Shown here piece by piece: positions 8,721-17,042 of a stretch of 43,222 nt of DNA (its first letter is position 1; every line of letters begins with the position of its first letter). A model generated the notes under the pieces. It searched no databases. It was not told the DNA's origin and saw only the letters and a list, made by a program, of their open reading frames with translations. The DNA lies in the NCBI GenBank assembly GCA_044225415.1, contig JBGAIO010000011.1, positions 1 to 43,222 of the forward strand, read 5' to 3'. A program made the translations under genes and the position numbers. Source of the DNA: JALORV01 sp044225415 (GTDB lineage: Bacteria > Pseudomonadota > Gammaproteobacteria > Burkholderiales > Burkholderiaceae_F).

Positions 8721-9003
8721 GGGTGGCGCACGATGCACCGGCAGGCTTACGCGATACTTGCTGGCGCCTTGCGGGTGACTGACTTCAGGTCGCGAAAGGG
8801 GCTGCCGAAGTCCCTGCCGCATGCGGGTTTCTGCTGAGTCACAAGTGGTGTCACCGACCCCATCAACGGCCTCGATTATGAACCTGTGCGGTGGCGCAAG
8901 CGATGGCTTGCCCGGCATCAAGGCCGCCGCCGGACACGCCGACGACAGTGGCAGCTGACCCACGAGCGTCGCTGGAGCGCCGCGCCCCCCGGAAAGCTGC
9001 AGC

Positions 9004-10146
9004 ATGACTCCACCGCAGGACATCCCCGCATCGCCCGCGATCCGCAAGATCCCGAAGGAGCTGCGTCGCTACAAGTTCCGCCCCGATCCGGCCGCCGGGC
9101 CGTTGCAGCGCGTGTACGACCGGCTGCGCGGCGATCCGCAGGTCCTGCGGCGCACCGTGCAGGCGGGCTTTGTGCTGCTGTGCCTGTGGATCGGGGTCGA
9201 ATTCGCGCTGTTCATGCGCTGGGGACTGAGCGGCGGCGTCGCCCCGTACTACCCGCGACCGCCCGGCGCGGAGGCGTTCCTACCGGTCAGCGGTCTGCTC
9301 GGCCTTTTCCACTGGGCCTACGAAGGCACCTTGAACCGCATCCACCCGGCAGCGACGGTCATCCTGCTGGCGATCGTTGCCATCAGCCTGATGGTGCGCA
9401 AATCGTTCTGCAGCTGGATCTGCCCGGTGGGTACGCTGGCCGACGCACTGGCCGGCCTGGGCAGGAAGGTCTTCGGCCAGAACTTCGTGCTCTGGCGATG
9501 GATCGACTATCCGCTGCGCGCGCTGAAGTACGGCCTGCTGATCTACTTCGTCGGCATGCTGGCCGCGATGAGTGCCGTGGCGCTGGGCTTCTTCGTCGAC
9601 GGCGCCTACAACCGCATGGCCGATGTGAAGATGTACCAGTTCTTCGCGCAGATCTCGCCGACGGCGTTGTGCGCGCTGCTCGCGCTGGCGGTGGCGTCCG
9701 TGCTGTTCAACCGCTTCTGGTGCCGCTACCTGTGCCCCTACGGCGCACTGCTGGGACTCGCTGGCCTGCTGTCTCCGCTGCGCGTGACTCGCGTGAAGGC
9801 CACCTGCGTCGATTGCGAGCTGTGCAGCCGCGTCTGTCCCGCCAACATCGCGGTACATCGCATCGGCGAGCGCAACGCCGACGCCCCGCTGGGGCAGGTG
9901 CGCAGCGACGAATGCACGAGCTGCCTGCGCTGTGTGGCCGAATGTCCGGTGCAGAACACGCTGGTCGTGCGCACGCGCCATCGACCATGGGCGCTGTCGG
10001 CCCCGATGCTGGCCGCGCTGGTGGTCGGCGGGTTCGCGGCCATCACGGCGCTGGGCATGGCAACGGGATACTGGGACAACGCGCTGTCCCGCACCGACTA
10101 TCTGCAGCAGTTCCGCCGGATCTCGGTACCCGCGCTGCCGCGCTGA
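9004..10146 (+). CDS. NapH-like membrane polyferredoxin (4Fe-4S)
   Basis: 380-aa membrane iron-sulfur protein of the NapH/NosR-C-terminal type. Several hydrophobic segments alternate with two cytoplasmic CxxxCP motifs (CSWICP from Cys136 and CRYLCP from Cys240). Two ferredoxin-like 4Fe-4S motifs follow: CVDCELCSRVCP from Cys268 and CTSCLRCVAECP from Cys304. A last membrane segment lies near residues 335-360. Such proteins pass electrons from quinol to periplasmic or cytoplasmic acceptors. It stands alone: no napG, nosR, cox or fix genes are beside it, so the partner is unknown. It lacks the long C-terminal domain of CcoG, which argues against that function. The start at 9004 precedes the soluble N-terminus; the 283-base gap to kup shows no recognisable feature. 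Confidence 0.82.
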   Translation: MTPPQDIPASPAIRKIPKELRRYKFRPDPAAGPLQRVYDRLRGDPQVLRRTVQAGFVLLCLWIGVEFALFMRWGLSGGVAPYYPRPPGAEAFLPVSGLLGLFHWAYEGTLNRIHPAATVILLAIVAISLMVRKSFCSWICPVGTLADALAGLGRKVFGQNFVLWRWIDYPLRALKYGLLIYFVGMLAAMSAVALGFFVDGAYNRMADVKMYQFFAQISPTALCALLALAVASVLFNRFWCRYLCPYGALLGLAGLLSPLRVTRVKATCVDCELCSRVCPANIAVHRIGERNADAPLGQVRSDECTSCLRCVAECPVQNTLVVRTRHRPWALSAPMLAALVVGGFAAITALGMATGYWDNALSRTDYLQQFRRISVPALPR

Positions 10147-10188
10147 GACTGCGTCCTGCGCGGCCTCGTTGCGCCGTCGCAGGCCACA

Positions 10189-10262
10189 TGGAGCGGGTGA
10201 AGGGAATCGAACCCTCGTATGCAGCTTGGGAAGCTGCCGTTCTGCCATTGAACTACACCCGC
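10189..10262 (-). tRNA. tRNA-Gly (CCC)
   Basis: On the minus strand a 74-nt cloverleaf with encoded CCA: acceptor stem GCGGGTG with CACCCGC, anticodon stem GCAGC/GCTGC and loop TTCCCAA, giving anticodon CCC. The T-arm reads GAGGGTTCGATTCCCTT. A TACAAT box on the same strand (10278-10273) could be the -10 element of its promoter, with only a weak -35. It lies between the convergent polyferredoxin gene and the divergent thiS. Confidence 0.96.
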
Positions 10263-10281
10263 GTTGCGTAGAATTGTAGCG

Positions 10282-10500
10282 ATGAAAGCCGCGACGACCG
10301 CAGCCATCCACGTGAACGGCCAGTCCATGGCGCTCGGCCATCCGCTGACGGTGGCGGCACTGCTCGCCGACAGCGGTCACGCCGGCAAGCGCGTCGCGGT
10401 GGAACTCAACGGCGAGGTCGTGCCGCGCAGCCGGCATGCGGACACCGAACTGCGTGACGGCGACCGGGTCGAAATCGTCGTCGCGGTCGGAGGAGGCTGA
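10282..10500 (+). CDS. thiS: sulfur carrier protein ThiS
   Basis: 72-aa beta-grasp sulfur carrier for the thiazole moiety of thiamine. It begins its fold with IHVNGQ, contains the conserved LTVAALLAD helix and VAVELNGEVVPRS segment, and ends in VGGG; the C-terminal Gly-Gly is what becomes the thiocarboxylate. The ATG at 10282 gives the normal length. It is two bases upstream of thiG, which accepts its sulfur, and so almost certainly forms an operon with thiG and trmB. ThiF is not in the window. Confidence 0.93.
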   Translation: MKAATTAAIHVNGQSMALGHPLTVAALLADSGHAGKRVAVELNGEVVPRSRHADTELRDGDRVEIVVAVGGG

Positions 10501-10502
10501 GC

Positions 10503-11327
10503 ATGAGCGACACCTGGCGCGTCGGCGCGCGCGAGTTCACCTCGCGGCTGCTGCTGGGCACCGGCAAGTACCGCGACTTCGAGCAGACGCGCGCGGCGGT
10601 GGAGGCGAGCGGGGCCGAGATCATCACGGTGGCCATCCGCCGCACCAACATCGGCCAGAACCCGAACGAGCCGAGCCTGCTCGATGTCGTGCCGCCCAGC
10701 CGCTACGCGCTGCTGCCCAACAGCGCCGGCTGCTACACGGCCGACGATGCGGTGCGCACGCTGCGGCTGGCGCGCGAACTGCTCGACGGCCACGCGCTCA
10801 CCAAGCTCGAAGTGCTGGGCGATCCGCAATCGCTGTATCCGAACATGCCCGAGACCATCAAGGCCGCGCAGACGCTGGTGAAGGACGGCTTCGACGTCAT
10901 GGTCTATTGCAGCGACGATCCCATCCAGGCACGCATGCTCGAAGACATCGGCTGCGTGGCGATCATGCCGCTCGCCTCGCTGATCGGTTCCGGCATGGGC
11001 ATCCTCAATCCGTGGAACATCCAGCTGATCCTGGAACGCGCGAAGGTGCCGGTCGTGGTCGACGCCGGCGTCGGCACCGCGAGCGACGCCACCATTGCGA
11101 TGGAACTCGGCTGCACGGCGGTACTGATGAACACCGCGGTGGCGCAGGCGCGCGAGCCGGTGCTGATGGCGGGCGCGATGAAGAAGGCGGTCGAGGCCGG
11201 CCGCGAGGCGTACCGCGCCGGCCGCATGCCGAAGCGGCTGTACAGCGGCACGCCGTCGTCGCCCACCGGCGGCGTCATCGGCACTACCGCGCCGGCCGCG
11301 GCGATGCCGGTCAAGTCGGCCGCGTGA
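10503..11327 (+). CDS. thiG: thiazole synthase ThiG
   Basis: 274-aa TIM-barrel enzyme that condenses deoxyxylulose 5-phosphate, dehydroglycine and ThiS thiocarboxylate into the thiazole phosphate of thiamine. Family landmarks are SRLLLGTGKY at the N-terminus, AIRRTNIGQ, LLPNSAGCYTADDA, the Schiff-base lysine Lys101 (LTKLEVLGD), LIGSGMGILNP and the phosphate site VDAGVGTASDA. The last 20 residues are a low-complexity tail. It follows thiS and overlaps trmB at GTGA. Its substrate deoxyxylulose 5-P is also the predicted end product of the nearby RLP-cupin pair, though this may be coincidence. Confidence 0.96.
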   Translation: MSDTWRVGAREFTSRLLLGTGKYRDFEQTRAAVEASGAEIITVAIRRTNIGQNPNEPSLLDVVPPSRYALLPNSAGCYTADDAVRTLRLARELLDGHALTKLEVLGDPQSLYPNMPETIKAAQTLVKDGFDVMVYCSDDPIQARMLEDIGCVAIMPLASLIGSGMGILNPWNIQLILERAKVPVVVDAGVGTASDATIAMELGCTAVLMNTAVAQAREPVLMAGAMKKAVEAGREAYRAGRMPKRLYSGTPSSPTGGVIGTTAPAAAMPVKSAA

Positions 11328-12055
11328 GCACGGAAGGCACGACCGGCGATCCGGCTGCGCCGACGCCGGACGAGCTGCACCACCGCCACATCCGCAGCTT
11401 CGCGCTGCGCCGCGGCCACGTCACGCAGGGCCAGCGGCGTGCGTTCGCCGAGGAACTGCCGCGCTATGGTGTGCCATACCGCGCGGCGCCGCTGGACGTC
11501 GCCGAACTCTTCGGCCGCTCGGCGCCGACGGTGCTCGAGATCGGCTTCGGCATGGGCGAGACGACCGCCGCCATCGCCGGCGCGCGGCCCGACGTGAACT
11601 TCATCGGGGTCGATGTCTTCACTGCGGGCGTGGGCGCGCTGCTGAAACGCATCGCCGACCAGCAGATCGGCAATCTGCGCATCGTCCATCACGACGCGGT
11701 CGAGGTCGTGCGCGACATGATTCCGCCGGCGAGCCTCTCGGGCGTGCATGTGTACTTCCCGGATCCGTGGCCGAAGAAGCGCCATCACAAGCGCCGCCTG
11801 ATCGCGCAGCCGTTCGTGGGCGTGCTGGTCAGCCGCATCGCACCGGGCGGTTACCTGCATTGCGCGACGGACTGGGAGGACTATGCGCAGCAGATGCTGG
11901 CCGTGCTGTCGGCGGAGCCGGCGTTGCTCAACCCGCACGGAGGGTTTGCGCCGTCGTCGGCGAACCCGCTGGTCGAGCGGCCGACGACGAAGTTCCATGC
12001 CCGAGGTGAACGGCTCGGGCACGGCGCATGGGATCTCGTCTTCCTGCGCCGTTAG
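11324..12055 (+). CDS. trmB: tRNA (guanine-46-N7)-methyltransferase
   Basis: 243-aa SAM-dependent methyltransferase forming m7G46 in the variable loop of tRNA. The SAM-binding motif VLEIGFGMGETT, the acidic FIGVDV segment and the signature VYFPDPWPKKRHHKRRL are clear, as is the C-terminal PTTKFHARGERLGH motif. The start is the GTG at 11324, which shares its last two bases with the thiG stop (GTGA), a sign of translational coupling; no ATG would give the normal N-terminus. The trmB stop overlaps the stop of the convergent cupin gene by a few bases. Confidence 0.94.
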   Translation: MSTEGTTGDPAAPTPDELHHRHIRSFALRRGHVTQGQRRAFAEELPRYGVPYRAAPLDVAELFGRSAPTVLEIGFGMGETTAAIAGARPDVNFIGVDVFTAGVGALLKRIADQQIGNLRIVHHDAVEVVRDMIPPASLSGVHVYFPDPWPKKRHHKRRLIAQPFVGVLVSRIAPGGYLHCATDWEDYAQQMLAVLSAEPALLNPHGGFAPSSANPLVERPTTKFHARGERLGHGAWDLVFLRR

Positions 12056-12486
12056 GAACGTCGTTCGCGCAGCGCCTTCGCCTGCTCCTCATCCGGCAAC
12101 TGCGGCCGATCGCGTTCCTTGGCGACCAGGCACAGGAAGCCGAGCGCCGCGTCGTCGGCCGCGTGGAACTGATGCCAGGTCAGCGGATCGACCGTCACCA
12201 GGTCCCGCTCCGCAATGTCCTGCGTCTCGCCGGCGATCTGCACGGTGCCGTGGCCGCGCAGGATCAGCACCGCGTGCGTGTGCTGGTGGCGCTCCAGCGT
12301 CGAATAGCCGCCGGGCGCGATCTCGAAGTAGCGCAGTTCGGTCGCCTGGTCCGGCTGCGCGAACAGCACCTGGCGCGTGATGTCGCGGAACGGGGCCGAG
12401 CCCTCCTCCTTGTAGCGCAGCACGTCGACTGAGTCCCAGCGGTAGTCGCCCTGTGCATCGGGGCGGAAGTGACGAACAGCGCTCAT
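12052..12486 (-). CDS. small cupin, probable methylthioxylulose-5-P methylsulfurylase
   Basis: 144-aa single-domain cupin. The metal-site strand reads RHQHTHAVLILRGHG (His67, His69, His71; a His replaces the usual Glu) and the second motif is PLTWHQFH (His105). Its ATG overlaps the stop of the RuBisCO-like gene (ATGA at 12483-12486), so the two are made together. In Rhodospirillum rubrum a cupin working with a RuBisCO-like isomerase releases methanethiol from 1-methylthioxylulose 5-phosphate and yields deoxyxylulose 5-phosphate. The same pairing here makes that role the best guess, but the substrate is inferred from context; other small cupins look similar at this level. Confidence 0.7.
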   Translation of the reverse strand: MSAVRHFRPDAQGDYRWDSVDVLRYKEEGSAPFRDITRQVLFAQPDQATELRYFEIAPGGYSTLERHQHTHAVLILRGHGTVQIAGETQDIAERDLVTVDPLTWHQFHAADDAALGFLCLVAKERDRPQLPDEEQAKALRERRS

Positions 12487-13616
12487 TCGAAAGCCTCCGC
12501 GCTGCTCGCCGCGGCGGCCTGCGCCACCGCCTCGGTGAAATCGAAGCTGCGCTCCGGCAGGCGCTCGCGCGCGGCCAGCAGCGAGCCTCCGATCAGCAGC
12601 ATCGAGTCCCTGCCGTACTCGGACACGAGCTCGGGCACGCGCTCCACCGACATGCCGCCGGCGGGCACCGGCAGCGCGGGGCGCAGTCCGTGCAGTGCGC
12701 CGCGCAGCTGGCCCGCGATCGCGGCGCAGGTGGCGCGCGTGTAGCTGAAGCGGCCGCCGTGGTTCGGGAAGATGACCGCATCCGCCCCGAATGCGCGGAA
12801 CAGCGTGCCCAGCAGGGACGGTGCTTCAAAAGCCGTGCCGGCCAGTGCGGGATGGGCGATCAGCACCATCTGCGGCCACTCGCGGCGCAGCGCGTTGAAG
12901 TTCGACACCCCCGAGATCATCGGCGCGATCAGCGCGGCACGTACACCGTGGGCCTGCGCAAAGGCCATCTGCTCGCGCATCGTCTGCGCATCGCCGTTCA
13001 GCGACGGCGCATACAGCGTGCGCGTGCTGCGTCCCTGGTTGGCCGTATCGATCTCGTGCTGGCAGATGCGCACGCGCTCCTCGAACGAGGGCCGCGACCG
13101 CGCAGACCAGCCGTGATCGTCCTTGACGATGTCGATGCCGGCGCGCGCGAAGGCTGCGGTCATGCGTGCGAGGTCGGGACCGGTCGACCCGATGGGCTTC
13201 AGTGCCGCGCAGGTCAACGGCCGATCGTGAACATTCACCAGCCGCCGCACGCCGTCGATGCCGAGTGCGGGGCCACCGAACACGCCCGCCAGCGCCGCCG
13301 GCAGCCGTACGTCGACGACCCTCACGTCGTCATGCAGCGAACTGTTGCCGAACAGCATGTTGAGCAGTTGGCCCGCGTCATCGGCGACGCTCTCCAGACT
13401 CAACGAAAGGCGCGCGAACGTGCTGCCGTCAATCTGCGGCACCAGGGATTCGACGCGCGCGACGACGTCGCAGAGCACGCGCGCGTCCGTGACGGCCGCG
13501 AGCGGCATCTCGATGCTCTGCTCCAGCGCCAGCGCCTGTGCACGCTCGGCCGCATCGGTGCCGTCGCCGCGCAGGCAGTACGTGACCAGCACGCGTTGCA
13601 GGTCGGAGGAATCCAT
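12483..13616 (-). CDS. RuBisCO-like protein (form IV), probable methylthioribulose-1-P isomerase
   Basis: 377 aa, aligning over its length with RuBisCO large-subunit-like proteins. Lys140 (AALKPIG) fits the K175 position of true RuBisCO and Lys165 with Asp167 (GIDIVKDDHGW) fit the carbamylated K201 and D203. His168 stands where the metal ligand E204 is. The loop-6 region reads PNHGGRFS (284-291) with no GKxEG, and the phosphate-site loops are PVPAGGMS and IGGS. It therefore cannot fix CO2. The KDDHG form and partner cupin recall the R. rubrum-type enzyme that isomerises 5-methylthioribulose-1-P. The start at 13616 has no ribosome site, and a TAGAAT -10-like box ends 6 bases upstream, so the mRNA may be leaderless. 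Divergent from the transglycosylase gene. Confidence 0.83.
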   Translation of the reverse strand: MDSSDLQRVLVTYCLRGDGTDAAERAQALALEQSIEMPLAAVTDARVLCDVVARVESLVPQIDGSTFARLSLSLESVADDAGQLLNMLFGNSSLHDDVRVVDVRLPAALAGVFGGPALGIDGVRRLVNVHDRPLTCAALKPIGSTGPDLARMTAAFARAGIDIVKDDHGWSARSRPSFEERVRICQHEIDTANQGRSTRTLYAPSLNGDAQTMREQMAFAQAHGVRAALIAPMISGVSNFNALRREWPQMVLIAHPALAGTAFEAPSLLGTLFRAFGADAVIFPNHGGRFSYTRATCAAIAGQLRGALHGLRPALPVPAGGMSVERVPELVSEYGRDSMLLIGGSLLAARERLPERSFDFTEAVAQAAAASSAEAFE

Positions 13617-13704
13617 GCGCGAATTCTACAAATGCGCGCACGTGCGCGGGCGCCGGCCTAGAATCCGCGTCCGCGCCGCCGTCAGAACAACTCGAGGAGC
13701 TGCC

Positions 13705-15255
13705 ATGACACTCGTACGCACCGGCCGGCTGGCCGCCGCCTGCCTGCTGGGCGGCAGCCTGCTGCTGCCGATGTCGGCGTCGGTGGCGCAGACCACGTCC
13801 GCAGCGTCCGCTGCGCAGGCGCCGCCCGCCACCGGGCGCCACAAGCTCGATCTGAGCCGCGTCGTCGACGAGCAGTTCAGCGGTGACTTCGACCAGATGC
13901 TGGCACGCCGGCGCATCCGCTTCCTCGCGCCGTACAGCCGCACACTGTTCTACGGCGACAAGGGACAGGAGCGCGGCATCACCGCCGAGCTGGCGCGCGA
14001 CTTCGAGCAGTTCGTCAATCGCAAGTACGCGAAGCAACTGGGCAAGCGGCCGCTCACCGTCTACCTGATCGCGTCCACGCGCGACGAGCTGCTGCCCGAC
14101 CTGGCCGAAGGCCGCGGCGACATCGCCGCCGGCAATCTCACCGTCACGCCCGCGCGCGAGAAGCTCGTGGACTTCGTGGCGCCATCGGACATGAAGGGCA
14201 ACAGCGAGATTGTCGTGACCGGTCCGACGTCGCCGGCACTGGCCTCGATGGACGACCTGGCCGGCAGGACCGTGCACGTGCGGCCCTCGTCGAGCTACCA
14301 CGACAGCGTCGTCCGGCTGAACGAGCGCCTGAAGCAGGCCGGCAAGCCCGCGGTGCAGATCGTTGCGCTGCCCGATGCGCTGGAGGACGAGGACATCCTC
14401 GAAATGGTCAACGCCGGCGTGCTGCCGCTCGCGATCGTCGACGACTGGAAAGCGAAGATCTGGGCGCAGATCCTGCCGTCCGTCAAGCTGCGCGAGGACC
14501 TCGCGCTGGCATCGGACCAGCGCATCGGCTGGGCCATCCGCAAGGGGAGCCCGCAGCTGCGCGCAGTGCTGGAGGAGTTCTACTTCAGCTACGTGAAGAA
14601 GCAGGGTATCCACACGCAACGCATGGCGCAGGCGGCCCGGCGCGTCAAGCAGATCCGCAACAACACCGCGGACGCGGAACGCAAGCGCTTCCTCGACACG
14701 CTGGCGCTGTTCCAGCTGTACGGACCGAAGTACGGCTTCGATCCGATCATGCTCGCCGCGCAGGGCTACCAGGAATCGCGGCTGCGGCAGGACGCGAAGA
14801 GCCATGTCGGCGCCATCGGCATCATGCAGGTGATGCCCGCGACCGGAAAGGAGCTGAAGGTCGGCGACATCACCGTGGCGGAGGCCAACGTGCACGCCGG
14901 CGCGAAATACATGGACCAGCTGATGCGCACCTACTTCAAGGACGCCAACTTCAGCGATGCCGACCGGCCGCTGTTCGCGTTCGCCAGCTACAACGCCGGC
15001 CCGGGGCGCGTGTCCTCGCTGCGCAAGGAGGCGGGCAGGCGCGGCCTGAATCCCGACAAGTGGTTCAACAACGTGGAGATCGTGGCCGCCGACAAGGTGG
15101 GGATCGAGACCACGACCTACGTGCGCAACATCTACAAGTACTACGTCTCGTACACGTTGCTGCTGGAAACTGAGCAGGAGCGGCGCAGGGCGCTGGAGTC
15201 GCTGGGCGCGAAGCCCGCGGCGCCGTCCGGCGCGGCGCCGAAGAAGGCACCGTAG
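13705..15255 (+). CDS. mltF: MltF-like lytic transglycosylase with substrate-binding domain
   Basis: 516-aa exported murein hydrolase. Residues 1-29 are a signal peptide (RTGRLAAACLLGGSLLLPMSASVAQ). A solute-binding protein family 3 domain follows (about 65-310; RRIRFLAPYSRTLFY, GRGDIAAGNLTVT), then a GH23/SLT catalytic domain (about 345-490) with catalytic Glu357 in GYQESRLRQDA and the GAIGIMQVMPATG and AFASYNAGPGRV motifs. The order ligand-binding then SLT is that of MltF, in which muropeptide binding controls activity. The ATG at 13705 follows GAGGAG and restores the signal peptide. No lipobox Cys is seen, so it may be soluble in the periplasm rather than an outer-membrane lipoprotein. The C-terminal tail is Ala/Pro/Lys-rich. 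Confidence 0.88.
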   Translation: MTLVRTGRLAAACLLGGSLLLPMSASVAQTTSAASAAQAPPATGRHKLDLSRVVDEQFSGDFDQMLARRRIRFLAPYSRTLFYGDKGQERGITAELARDFEQFVNRKYAKQLGKRPLTVYLIASTRDELLPDLAEGRGDIAAGNLTVTPAREKLVDFVAPSDMKGNSEIVVTGPTSPALASMDDLAGRTVHVRPSSSYHDSVVRLNERLKQAGKPAVQIVALPDALEDEDILEMVNAGVLPLAIVDDWKAKIWAQILPSVKLREDLALASDQRIGWAIRKGSPQLRAVLEEFYFSYVKKQGIHTQRMAQAARRVKQIRNNTADAERKRFLDTLALFQLYGPKYGFDPIMLAAQGYQESRLRQDAKSHVGAIGIMQVMPATGKELKVGDITVAEANVHAGAKYMDQLMRTYFKDANFSDADRPLFAFASYNAGPGRVSSLRKEAGRRGLNPDKWFNNVEIVAADKVGIETTTYVRNIYKYYVSYTLLLETEQERRRALESLGAKPAAPSGAAPKKAP

Positions 15256-15298
15256 CACCGTCTTCGCCGGCACTGCCGGCGTCCCGGCTCACGGGGTG

Positions 15299-15335
15299 GG
15301 CGAGTACATCCGGTCGGCCTCCGGCTGTACTCGCC
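15299..15335. terminator. hairpin downstream of the transglycosylase gene
   Basis: A perfect 10-bp stem, GGCGAGTACA (15299-15308) with TGTACTCGCC (15326-15335), encloses a 17-base loop. A smaller GC-rich hairpin (CGCCGG/CCGGCG, around 15265-15281) lies between it and the stop. No T-run follows, so intrinsic termination is uncertain. The rest of the 256-base convergent gap (to 15511) shows nothing I can identify. Confidence 0.4.
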
Positions 15336-15511
15336 TCCCGCTTTCAGCCCAGTCACACTTGCGTGGGACCGTAGATCGAGCAAGCCCGACCTGCTGCCAA
15401 TGTCGCCTACAGGGTCACTATCTGTAAAGAGGGCCGACACTTGGATGTTGCCGGCGCGCGTCATCCTCCGATCGCAGGATTGACCGGCATCAGCCTTTGC
15501 GGCACTTCGCT

Positions 15512-17026
15512 TCAGGCGTGGTCCTGCGGGTCGTCGGCATAGACCGCGCGCTCTTCCGCCCACGATCGCAGTGCAGCAATCTTCTCGCCCATCACGACGG
15601 ACAGCGGCCGCGTGCGTTCGATCTCGGCGAGGATCGCCGGGCCGTCGAGTCGCTCGTCGCGCGAGCGCGCTTCGAAGGACGCCGACACGATCGCCTGCTC
15701 GATCTCCGCGCCCGAGAACCCCTCGGTCAGGCGCGCAATGCCGTCGACGTCGAAGGTCTTGGGATCGTGGCCGCGCTTGCGCAGATGGATGCGCGCGATC
15801 TGCGCGCGCGACTCGATCGATGGAAAGTCGACGAAGAAGATCTCGTCGAAGCGGCCCTTGCGCACCAGTTCCGGCGGCAGCTGCGATATGTCGTTGGCCG
15901 TCGCCACCATGAAGACCGGCTCCCGGCGTTCGGCCATCCACGTCAGCAGGGCGCCGAGCACGCGGCGCGACACGCCGCCGTCGCCATCGCCGCCGTCGGT
16001 CGATATCCCCTTCTCGATCTCGTCGATCCACAGCACGCACGGCGACATGCGCTCGGCGGCCGCGAAGGCGTTGCGCAGGTTGCGCTCGGTCTCGCCGTAG
16101 AACTTGTTGTACAGCGCACCGAAGTCCAGGCGCATCAGCGGAACGCCCCATTCTCCCGCCACGGCGCGCGCCGCCAGGCTCTTGCCGCCGCCCTGCACGC
16201 CCAGCAGCACGATGCCCCGCGGCCGGTCGACGTCGGCTCCGCTGTCGAGGAAGGGCCTGCGGCGCAGCTGGATCCAGTGCTTGAGCCGCGCCAGACCGCC
16301 GACATCGTCGAAGCGGACCTTGCTCTCCTCGTAGGCCAGCGTGGCCGCGCCGCCCAGCGCCTCGTACTTGGTGGTCAGCACGCGCCGCACGTCCGCGGCG
16401 TCGATCGCACCGTCGTCGCGCAACGCCTGCCGCACCAGCCGCCGCACGTCGTCCTGCTCCATGCCGAGCAGATGCATGATCAGCATCTCGAGCGCCTGAC
16501 GGTCGCCGCGCGGCTTCTCGCCGGTGTGCGATTCGTGGCGCTTCGCTTCCTCGGACACCAGCGCGCGGATCTCCTCGCGCGTGGGCAGATGCGGATGGAA
16601 GTGAGCGGCCAGCCGCAGCACCTCGGAGGGCAGCTCCTCGATGCGCGGACTGACGAAGACCAGCGTGCGCGCCGAGCGGTAGTGCGACAGCGCGATTTCG
16701 CGGATCAGCCGCAGCACGACGGGATTGGTGAAGCCCGGATGCGCATCGCACAGCACGTACAGGCCGTTCTGCTGCGTCTTGTCGATGTGCTTCAGCACGT
16801 CGAGCAGCTCGTTGGTCTGGTAGACCGCCTCGTCGCGGCCGTGGCGCCGCAGGCCGCTGGTGATGCTCCACGTCATCATCACCTGGTTCTCGAGGTTGGC
16901 CGTCTTCTGCAGGATCTCCAGGATGCGCGGCTCCTCGTGCGACTCGATCAGGATGACCGGGAAGCGCGAGCGCAGCAGTGCACCGAGTTCGTGGACTTCG
17001 TCACGGCCGGACGGCATCGCAGTCAT
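15512..17026 (-). CDS. AAA+ ATPase (Ycf46-like)
   Basis: 504-aa AAA+ protein. The N-terminal half (1-235) is helical, with a degenerate P-loop-like fold lacking a Walker A. The C-terminal AAA module has Walker A GVQGGGKS (Lys282), Walker B VLWIDEIEKG (Asp335, Glu336), sensor 1 ATAND, the arginine-finger region RKGRFDEIF and a C-terminal lid (GFSGAEIEQAIV). This two-part plan matches the Ycf46 group of stand-alone AAA ATPases, of poorly known function. It starts 16 bases after the uppP stop and is probably co-transcribed with it. Complete and apparently active as an ATPase. Confidence 0.82.
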   Translation of the reverse strand: MTAMPSGRDEVHELGALLRSRFPVILIESHEEPRILEILQKTANLENQVMMTWSITSGLRRHGRDEAVYQTNELLDVLKHIDKTQQNGLYVLCDAHPGFTNPVVLRLIREIALSHYRSARTLVFVSPRIEELPSEVLRLAAHFHPHLPTREEIRALVSEEAKRHESHTGEKPRGDRQALEMLIMHLLGMEQDDVRRLVRQALRDDGAIDAADVRRVLTTKYEALGGAATLAYEESKVRFDDVGGLARLKHWIQLRRRPFLDSGADVDRPRGIVLLGVQGGGKSLAARAVAGEWGVPLMRLDFGALYNKFYGETERNLRNAFAAAERMSPCVLWIDEIEKGISTDGGDGDGGVSRRVLGALLTWMAERREPVFMVATANDISQLPPELVRKGRFDEIFFVDFPSIESRAQIARIHLRKRGHDPKTFDVDGIARLTEGFSGAEIEQAIVSASFEARSRDERLDGPAILAEIERTRPLSVVMGEKIAALRSWAEERAVYADDPQDHA

Positions 17027-17042
17027 CCGGTGCGGCCCGCGC

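Noticed and set aside
7149..8837. 562-codon plus-strand frame opposite kup
   Set aside because: Composition dominated by Arg, Gln, His; antisense of a real membrane protein.
9004..10146. CcoG, the cytochrome oxidase assembly protein
   Set aside because: The motif layout is NapH-like and the CcoG C-terminal domain is missing; no cco genes are adjacent.
10189..10271. Plus-strand peptide VKGIEPSYAAWEAAVLPLNY
   Set aside because: Antisense translation of tRNA-Gly (CCC), not a protein.
12483..13616. True CO2-fixing RuBisCO
   Set aside because: The GKxEG lysine loop is absent and the E204 position is His; no small subunit or phosphoribulokinase is near.
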